DNA of 15,050 bases, taken from the NCBI GenBank assembly GCA_002704685.1, contig PAHD01000009.1, forward strand, positions 8,955 through 24,004, read 5' to 3'. Below, piece after piece: positions 7,269 through 13,300 of this stretch. A model generated the notes under the pieces. That model ran no database searches. It was not told the origin of the DNA and was given only the letters and a program-made list of their open reading frames with translations. The stretch is from Fidelibacterota bacterium (lineage in GTDB: Bacteria > Fidelibacterota > Marinisomatia > SCGC-AAA003-L08 > D37C17). A program made the translations under genes and the position numbers. Within the stretch, counting starts at the first letter, position 1. Each line of letters begins with the position of its first letter.

Positions 7269-7499
7269 TTATTTTATTTTAAATAAAGTCTTAATATCTT
7301 CTTTTAACGGGAATGAGTTGGTCTCAAATTTTGAAAAAACAATTTTGCCATTAATTTCAATTTCAAATGCGCCTGATCTAGGATAGGATCTATTACTTGA
7401 TACATTGCATTTTGGGTAAAATTCTTTTATTATTCTTGACACACGGTCAAATTCAGGTTTGTAATTTCACTTAATGCAATATTCTATATGTATATTCAT
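7269..7499 (-). CDS. SelW/Rdx-family selenoprotein with in-frame UGA (C-x-x-U)
   Basis: A 76-aa frame on the minus strand is interrupted only by TGA at 7467-7469, codon 11. It reads M-N-I-H-I-E-Y-C-I-K-[UGA]-N-Y-K-P-E-F. This is the Y-C-x-x-U-x-Y-K signature of selenoprotein W, a small thioredoxin-like redox protein using a Cys/Sec pair. The rest fits the family: a helix (R-I-I-K-E-F-Y-P), then S-G-A-F-E-I-E-I-N-G-K-I-V-F-S-K and N-S-F-P-L-K-E-D-I. A SECIS-like hairpin lies 21 nt after the UGA. The frame continues to TAA at 7269-7271 with conserved family sequence, so the TGA is more likely decoded as selenocysteine than a nonsense mutation. Upstream and downstream genes are each one nucleotide away. 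Partner and substrate are unknown. Expression needs SelA/SelB/SelC/SelD, which must be elsewhere. Confidence 0.88.
7436..7450 (-). promoter_or_regulatory. Putative bacterial SECIS hairpin
   Basis: On the coding (minus) strand TTGAC and GTCAA form a 5-bp stem, extendable by one U.G pair, closing a 5-nt loop CGTGT. The loop begins 21 nt after the UGA and has a G at its second position. This agrees with the general bacterial SECIS description: a small apical stem-loop about 16-37 nt after UGA with a G among the first two loop bases. It would recruit SelB. The hairpin lies inside the coding sequence, as is normal in bacteria. Confidence 0.65.
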
Positions 7500-7500
7500 A

Positions 7501-7674
7501 TTATTTAATAATTTTAAGAGTTTCTAGAACAATGTAAATTGATGGTAAAAATAAAATTAAACCAATAATTTTCATAAACATATCAGTATCATCATTGCCA
7601 GTTTTAAGAATTATTAATTTTATACCAACCAGACTAAAAAAAGCAGACAACATAAATAAGAAGAATTCTACCAT
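7501..7674 (-). CDS. Small two-helix membrane protein (57 aa), unknown
   Basis: A short minus-strand frame from ATG at 7674 (an in-frame GTG lies directly upstream at 7677) to TAA at 7501-7503. It has two hydrophobic stretches, residues about 4-22 (F-F-L-F-M-L-S-A-F-F-S-L-V-G) and 35-51 (K-I-I-G-L-I-L-F-L-P-S-I-Y-I-V-L), joined by an acidic turn T-G-N-D-D-T-D. This predicts a hairpin in the inner membrane. No family is recognised. Its stop is one nucleotide before the start of the SelW-like gene, so it is probably the first gene of a three-gene operon. No clear Shine-Dalgarno is seen, so the start is uncertain. Confidence 0.65.
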   Translation of the reverse strand: MVEFFLFMLSAFFSLVGIKLIILKTGNDDTDMFMKIIGLILFLPSIYIVLETLKIIK

Positions 7675-7791
7675 CACATTAATATATAATTGATTTACTT
7701 TTTAAACAAATCGAATTTAGTTAAGGAACAAAACTAGTCTTATTAAGTATAAATATATAGTTAATCTCAAATTAAAAAAGGAGCATAGTAT
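7675..7791. promoter_or_regulatory. Divergent intergenic region with Shine-Dalgarno for the right-hand gene
   Basis: A 117-bp, very AT-rich gap between the leftward three-gene cluster and the rightward 146-aa gene, so promoters in both directions are expected here. The clear element is AAAAAAGGAG at about 7774-7783, ending 8 nt before ATG 7792, a strong ribosome binding site. TATA-like strings occur on both strands, but none has a convincing -35 partner. Confidence 0.45.
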
Positions 7792-8232
7792 ATGAAAGAT
7801 AGAATAATAGCTTTTTCTACTCTTGGTATAATTTTTGGACTATTTTTTTATTATAAAGTTGTTAGTCCAGTAGATACTTTGGCAAGTTTAGAAAATCAAA
7901 ATATTATCAATAATGATAAAAATAATCAGCTTGATATTGTTGAAGAACCTATATCAACTATTAGTGAAAGTGCAAATACTGAATCTGATTGTAATCTTTC
8001 TGAAATTGAAACAGATGTATTAGATTTTTCAAGTGCTTTCAAGTACTATAGAACTTGTAATGATGTTGGTATTAATTTTACCTGGAAAGGTAATTTATAT
8101 AGTACATTATTAAAAGAAACAGTTGATAGTGATAAGATTGTAATTAACAATGATATCGTTTCAAATGATAAACAAGTTGATAGAAATCATCTTAATCTTC
8201 AAAATCAGCTTGTTGGAATAGATGTAAAATAG
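7792..8232 (+). CDS. Membrane-anchored hypothetical protein with a short F-x-W-x-G-x-x-Y-x-T motif
   Basis: A 146-aa protein with a strong Shine-Dalgarno. Residues 5-21 form one hydrophobic helix (I-I-A-F-S-T-L-G-I-I-F-G-L-F-F) after a charged M-K-D-R start, so it is probably an N-terminally anchored protein with its body outside the cytoplasm. A low-complexity, Asn/Asp/Ser-rich linker (about 30-65) leads to the only ordered-looking part, 67-108. That part has two cysteines (C67, C89) and F-S-S-A-F-K-Y-Y-R-T-C at 79-89, then F-T-W-K-G-N-L-Y-S-T at 96-105. It recalls a short motif (A-F-x-x-x-R ... F-x-W-x-G-x-x-Y-x-T) I remember from uncharacterised Bacteroidetes-type proteins; function unknown. 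The tail is polar. It is the sole gene before the hflKC promoter. Confidence 0.8.
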   Translation: MKDRIIAFSTLGIIFGLFFYYKVVSPVDTLASLENQNIINNDKNNQLDIVEEPISTISESANTESDCNLSEIETDVLDFSSAFKYYRTCNDVGINFTWKGNLYSTLLKETVDSDKIVINNDIVSNDKQVDRNHLNLQNQLVGIDVK

Positions 8233-8240
8233 AAAAACAT

Positions 8241-8273
8241 CTTTTTTAAACTCTGGGCCCAGGTTTAAAAAAG
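8241..8273. repeat. 33-bp inverted repeat (hairpin or operator) after the 146-aa gene
   Basis: Eleven-base arms CTTTTTTAAAC (8241-8251) and GTTTAAAAAAG (8263-8273) are exact reverse complements. Between them lie one unpaired T (8252) and the self-complementary CTGGGCCCAG (8253-8262). It starts 8 nt after the stop at 8232. As RNA it would form a long stem with a GC core and one bulge, possibly stabilising or ending the upstream message. It lacks the plain U-run after the stem of a classic intrinsic terminator, so its symmetry could equally be a protein-binding site. Confidence 0.7.
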
Positions 8274-8298
8274 TTTACTAAACTACTTTGTAATTTGT

Positions 8299-8326
8299 TA
8301 GACAATGATTTAAATTTAGGTATAAT
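8299..8326 (+). promoter_or_regulatory. Predicted sigma70-type promoter for hflKC
   Basis: TAGACA (8299-8304, five of six bases as in TTGACA) and a perfect TATAAT (8321-8326) are separated by 16 bp. Transcription would start around 8333, leaving a leader of about a dozen bases before ATG 8345 and no visible Shine-Dalgarno. This makes hflKC its own transcription unit, separate from the gene before it. Confidence 0.6.
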
Positions 8327-8344
8327 TAATTAACTTAATTTTTA

Positions 8345-9313
8345 ATGTCAAACGATATAAATATAAACGATCTTCTAAAAAATTCACCATTAAAAAGTGT
8401 AAAGAGCTTTATACTTCCATTTTTTGTAGTGTTTTTATTGCTTGGATCTATATATACAGTAGATGCTAATGAGAATGCTGTTGTTTTAAGGCTTGGTAAG
8501 TATAACAGTACTACAGGTCCTGGTTTGCATTTGAAGCTTCCATTTATTGATACTGTTGAAAAAGTCAAGGTTGACTACCAGTACAAGCAAGAATTTGGTT
8601 TTAGAACATTAAGGCCTGGCGTAAAAACTCAATATTCAAATAGAGGGTATGAAGGAGAATCATGGATGTTAACTGGCGATTTGAAAATTGCTGAAGTTAA
8701 ATGGGTGGTTCAGTATAAAATTAAAGATGCAAAAGATTATTTGTTTAATGTAAAAAATGTGGAAAATACTATTTTCGATGTTTCTGAAGCAGCTGTAAGG
8801 CTTATGATTGGTGATCGTTCCTTTATTGAAGTTTTACAGGCTGAGAGAGAATCTGTAGCAATTGAAGCAAGAAAATACATGCAAGAATTACTTGATAGTT
8901 ATAAATGTGGTGTTTCTATTCAGTTAGTTCAATTACAAGGTGTAGTTCCTCCTGAACCAGTTGCAGACTCTTTTAATGAAGTTAATAGAGCTAAGCAAGA
9001 GCAAGAAACACTAATTAATGAAGCCAAGCAAGCTTATAATCAGAAAATATTTTTAGTTGAGGGCCAAGCTGAAAAAATTATCACTGAAGCAAATGGTTAT
9101 GCAATTGAAAGAACAAATCAGGCTGAAGGTGATGTAGCATTATTTGAATCAATTCTACTTGAGTATAATAAAGCACCTCAAATTACTAAAGATAGACTTT
9201 ATTTAGAAACAATGGAGTATGTTCTGTCAAACAATAAGAATAAAATTATTGTTGATAAAGATATTGAAAATCTTGTTCCTTTTTTAAATCAAAAATTAAA
9301 TGGATTGAAATAA
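8345..9313 (+). CDS. hflK: HflK, FtsH-modulating band-7/SPFH membrane protein
   Basis: A 322-aa SPFH/band-7 protein. A single N-terminal transmembrane helix (about 21-39, S-F-I-L-P-F-F-V-V-F-L-L-L-G-S) is followed by A-N-E-N-A-V-V-L-R-L-G-K-Y and G-P-G-L-H-L-K-L-P-F at 41-67, the usual start of the band-7 domain. The HflK hallmark is V-V-P-P-E-P-V-A-D-S-F-N-E-V-N-R-A at 200-216, leading into a charged coiled coil (K-Q-E-Q-E-T-L-I-N-E-A). With HflC it builds a large cage around the membrane protease FtsH and limits its access to membrane substrates. The Gly-rich N-terminal tail of the E. coli protein is absent. The promoter just upstream and the abutting hflC support a two-gene operon. Confidence 0.93.
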   Translation: MSNDININDLLKNSPLKSVKSFILPFFVVFLLLGSIYTVDANENAVVLRLGKYNSTTGPGLHLKLPFIDTVEKVKVDYQYKQEFGFRTLRPGVKTQYSNRGYEGESWMLTGDLKIAEVKWVVQYKIKDAKDYLFNVKNVENTIFDVSEAAVRLMIGDRSFIEVLQAERESVAIEARKYMQELLDSYKCGVSIQLVQLQGVVPPEPVADSFNEVNRAKQEQETLINEAKQAYNQKIFLVEGQAEKIITEANGYAIERTNQAEGDVALFESILLEYNKAPQITKDRLYLETMEYVLSNNKNKIIVDKDIENLVPFLNQKLNGLK

Positions 9314-10249
9314 TTGAATAAAAGTTATTTAAATATTATTGGGATCGTATTAGTTGTTATTTTAATGAATTCTTTCTTCATTGTAACAGAAAAAGACCAA
9401 GCTATTAAGATTGAGTTTGGTAAACCAGTAGGTGGCCCTATTACTGAATCTGGTTTAAATTTTAAAATACCTTTAATCCAAACAATAATTAAGTTTGATA
9501 AGAGAGTATTAGAATGGGATGGAATAGCAAATGAAATTCCTACTAAAGATAATAAATATATTTTTGTAGATACTTTTGCAAGATGGAAAATTTCAAATGC
9601 ATTAGAGTTTTATAAATCTGCAAAAAATGAAATGCTTGCTCAATCTAGATTAGATGATATTATTGATGGTGCTGTAAGAGATGAAATTGCAAATAGAACT
9701 ATGGGCGAAATAGTTAGATCGACTGATCGTAAAATGGAAATATATATATCAGATGTTAAAGAATCTAATGAGTCTTCAGATGAAGAGTTTGCATCTTTAG
9801 GAGCTAGAAAAGATATTATTAAATCTATTCTTGATAAAGTATCCTTAAAGCTCAAAGAGTTAAATATGGGTATTGAAATTGTTGATGTACAAATTAAAAG
9901 AGTTTCTTATAACAAGCAGGTTCAAACAAAATTATTCAATCGAATGGTATCTGAGCAAAATATGATTGCAGAAAAATATAGGGCTCAAGGTGAAGGTAAA
10001 AAGCAAGAAATTTTAGGTAAGCAAATTCAAAAGGAAAAAGAAATTGTTTCTGGAGCATATTTGAAATCTCAGCGAATAAAAGGTGAAGCAGATGCAAAGG
10101 CTACTGAAATTTATGCAAAGACATATGGTAAATCTCCCGAGTTATATAATTATTACAAAACATTAGAAACTTATAAAAAAACCTTAGATCCATCTACTTA
10201 CTTTATTTTATCTACAGATAATAAGTATCTTAACTTTTTAGAAAAATAA
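9314..10249 (+). CDS. hflC: HflC, partner of HflK in FtsH regulation
   Basis: A 311-aa SPFH/band-7 protein beginning at TTG, directly after the hflK TAA with no gap. The start is supported because it gives the full transmembrane helix (residues 6-24, L-N-I-I-G-I-V-L-V-V-I-L-M-N-S-F-F-I-V), whereas the next ATG would cut into it. Family features are V-T-E-K-D-Q-A-I at 24-31, G-L-N-F-K-I-P-L-I at 47-55, V-D-T-F-A-R-W-K-I at 85-93, the coiled coil with Y-R-A-Q-G-E-G-K-K at 222-230, and the HflC-like end Y-G-K-S-P-E-L-Y-N-Y-Y-K-T-L-E at 271-285. Residues about 147-160 are an acidic Ser/Glu-rich insert (E-S-N-E-S-S-D-E-E). HflC pairs with HflK in the FtsH cage. Confidence 0.93.
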   Translation: MNKSYLNIIGIVLVVILMNSFFIVTEKDQAIKIEFGKPVGGPITESGLNFKIPLIQTIIKFDKRVLEWDGIANEIPTKDNKYIFVDTFARWKISNALEFYKSAKNEMLAQSRLDDIIDGAVRDEIANRTMGEIVRSTDRKMEIYISDVKESNESSDEEFASLGARKDIIKSILDKVSLKLKELNMGIEIVDVQIKRVSYNKQVQTKLFNRMVSEQNMIAEKYRAQGEGKKQEILGKQIQKEKEIVSGAYLKSQRIKGEADAKATEIYAKTYGKSPELYNYYKTLETYKKTLDPSTYFILSTDNKYLNFLEK

Positions 10250-10338
10250 TTTTTTTAAAAAAAATATAAAAAGTTAACTAAATCACATTAATTTCTATTA
10301 ATTTATCGTTATATTCAATGAGATAAAATCGGTTAAAT

Positions 10339-13300
10339 GTGATTGCACGTAATAACATATCATTCTTCTTTTCTTTTTTGTTAATGATGTTTGCTACAAA
10401 TATTCTATTTTCAAATGATCTGTCATCTTCTTTTTTATCAAGAGATATTCCAATTGATTGGGACGAAGATGGTGATGGACTTTTTGATGATATTTCAATT
10501 TACCAAAATAGTGGATCTATAACCTCCAGAGTTTATTCAAATGAAGTAGATATTACATCAGATGGAGATGCTCTTGCTGCATTTGTTGATGGGGAACAAA
10601 GAGGTTTTGCTCTATCTTCTTCTGTACCACCTCCTCTAGGTGGAGGTCATGGATTCTTAATATTGATATATAGTAATCTTCCATCTGGAGAAATCATAAC
10701 ATTTCAATTCTATGATCACAGTGAAAATACAGTTTATAATATTCAAGAGTCTTATGATTTTACATCTGATATGATTATTGGTAGTATTGTTTCAGCTGAG
10801 GCTTTCAGTTTAGGTGATATTGTTTCTAATGGAGATGACGGTGGTTCATGTGATGATATAGATGATGATGGAGTTTGTGATATTGATGATGATTGTGTTG
10901 GTGCTTATGACGAGTGTAATGTTTGTAATGGTGATAATTCATCATGCGCTGATTGTGCAGGAATACCAAATGGTGAAACATTAGTTGATGAATGCGGTAT
11001 ATGTGGAGGAAATGGTATAGTTGATGGTGAATGTGATTGTGATGGAAATATTTTAGATGAATGTGGCGAATGTGGAGGTAATAATTCATCATGTGCTGAT
11101 TGTTCTGGTACACCTAATGGTGATGCAGAATTTGATGAATGTGGTGTATGTAACGGAAACGGTATAGCAGATGGTGAATGTGATTGTGACGGAAATGTTT
11201 TAGATGAATGTGGAATATGTGGAGGTGATGGAATTGGAATTGACTTTTGTGATTGTGATAATAATGTTCTTGATTGCTTAGGAGTATGTGGTGGTAATGC
11301 TTTTGAAGATTGTTTTGGGGTTTGTGATGGATTAGGCTATTTTGATGAATGTGGAGTATGTGGTGGTGATAATTCTACATGCGATATAAGTGTCCAGGGT
11401 TATGTAAATCAAGAAACAGGTTGGAGTTTTTTTCAATCACCCTCACAAGCTTTCTATGGTTTTGAGTCAATAGAAATCAATGGTTTACCTGCCCAAGGCT
11501 CAAATGAAAGCTGGGCTCCTGGATCGACTGCTGGAAATTGTATTGAAAATCCGTATTCCTGTGATGTAGTTGGTGCTTTTTTAGATGGAATATGTGTAGG
11601 CTGGAATTATGTTGATTCATCTCTAGAAACTCAAACAACTATTCAAGTCCAAGGTTTTTATAATTCTCCAAACCTACAAGATTTAACTCAGAATTATTGT
11701 CAAGAAAATGACTTGCCTAGCTTTTATATTTTTGACTCATCATCACATGAAATTTATCTATTATCAGAACAGCAGCAGTATCCTTGGAGCAATTTAGAAT
11801 TTAATTATATTTTAGGTTCTAGTAATGCTGATAGTGAGGTTGGTGGCTGTATAGAAGAATTTGCGGTAAATTATGATGATACAGCTCAAATAAATAACCC
11901 CTTTGAACCATGTTATTATTTCCAGGATATTGATTTGCAAGAAGGTTGGAATATTTTTTCATTAAGCTTAATCCCAAATCAAATCAACATAGATTTATTT
12001 GATATTTTAGCTCCAATAAATGATGATATTTTGTTAGTATTAGATGAGACGGGGAGTGGTATTTTTAAAGATCAGGTTGGTAACTGGATAGATAATATAG
12101 GATTGTGGAAAAGCAGTGAGGGTTATTTAATAAAAGTTGACTCCAACCAAGTATTAGAACTTACGACTGAGAAGCCTGTTAGCTTGCCATTATCTATAGA
12201 TTTAGATGCTGGATGGAATATTATATCTTATCCGATTCAATCTGAAAGCGGTGATTTAATTGAAAATGTTCTATCTGAATTAATAGAATCGGAAGATTTG
12301 TTCACTGTTTTTAGTGAAACAGGTGATATTTATGTTCCATCTTATATTACTGGCTCAGATGCTGTTAATTCTATTGGTTCCATGTTTAAGGATGAAGGGT
12401 ACTATGTTAAAGTATTGAATAACGTTGATTTAAATATTGATGAACCTGTAGATAATAATCTGTTTGTTAATGAAGAAAATAATAATATTTATCGTACTGG
12501 TCATTTTAATCCTGTGTGGGATGGGAATCCTTCAAATCCTATGACGATTACTGTTGATAATTTTTTATGGAATGGAGTTGTTTTAGAAGAAGGGGATGAG
12601 ATTGGTGTTTTTGATGGTGATATTTGTGTAGGAGCAGGCTTAGTAACAGCTGATGGTTATATAAATGACTCTAATAATCAAATTAAAGTTTCAAAAGATG
12701 ACGGTTCAGGTAATGGTTATACTGAATTTAATAGTATTTCTTTTAGGGTTTGGAAAGAATCTTTAGCTATTGATATTGATGCGTCAATTGATAATTGGAC
12801 AGATATATCAGGAAATACTATTAACCAAGTATTTGAAGCTTTAACTACACCAAGATTAAATCTTCAGGTATATCCTCCATCTTCAATTAATAACTTTACT
12901 TTAGTTCCAGGTCAAACATCTATAGACTTATCTTGGAGTAGACCTGCAATTGGTGATTATAATATTTATGATTCTGATAACAACCCTTCATCTGCAGTTT
13001 TATTTTCTGTTTTTAGGGATGGGGAGAATATATCCTCCAATTTAGATTCTGAAGACTTTATTGATTTAAATTTAAATTATAATACAGCTTATTCTTACTA
13101 CATTGAAGCTACATCAATTGTTGGTTCGAGTTTAAGTCCAAATATTTCATCTTTAACTATTTCAGGTGTTCCTACATTAAATATTAATGCATATGTTAAT
13201 CAAATTGATCTATTTTGGTCGGATCCTATTGATTCGGGTAATGATGATTCTATTAATTATAAAATTGAAAGATTCTGGGAAGTTGGAGATTTTGACTACA

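Noticed and set aside
7467..7469. TGA in the SelW-like frame as a pseudogene mutation or as a variant genetic code
   Set aside because: Conserved family sequence continues after it, it falls exactly at the Sec position of C-x-x-U, and TGA serves as a stop at 3496-3498.
8335..8568. Minus-strand frame of 77 aa over the start of hflK
   Set aside because: It lies entirely opposite the hflK promoter leader and 5' coding region, with no family-like sequence.
9640..9855. Minus-strand frame of 71 aa within hflC
   Set aside because: Antisense shadow of the hflC coding sequence.
10250..10338. T-run/A-run after hflC as an intrinsic terminator, and TATATT at 10310 as a promoter
   Set aside because: The terminator candidate has no GC stem and the TATATT has no recognisable -35 partner; in DNA this AT-rich both are expected by chance.
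10826..11113. A His-rich 95-aa minus-strand frame
   Set aside because: It is the antisense of the Asp/Cys-rich repeats (GAT codons read as ATC/CAT-type strings), with no ribosome binding site and a composition explained by the gene on the other strand.
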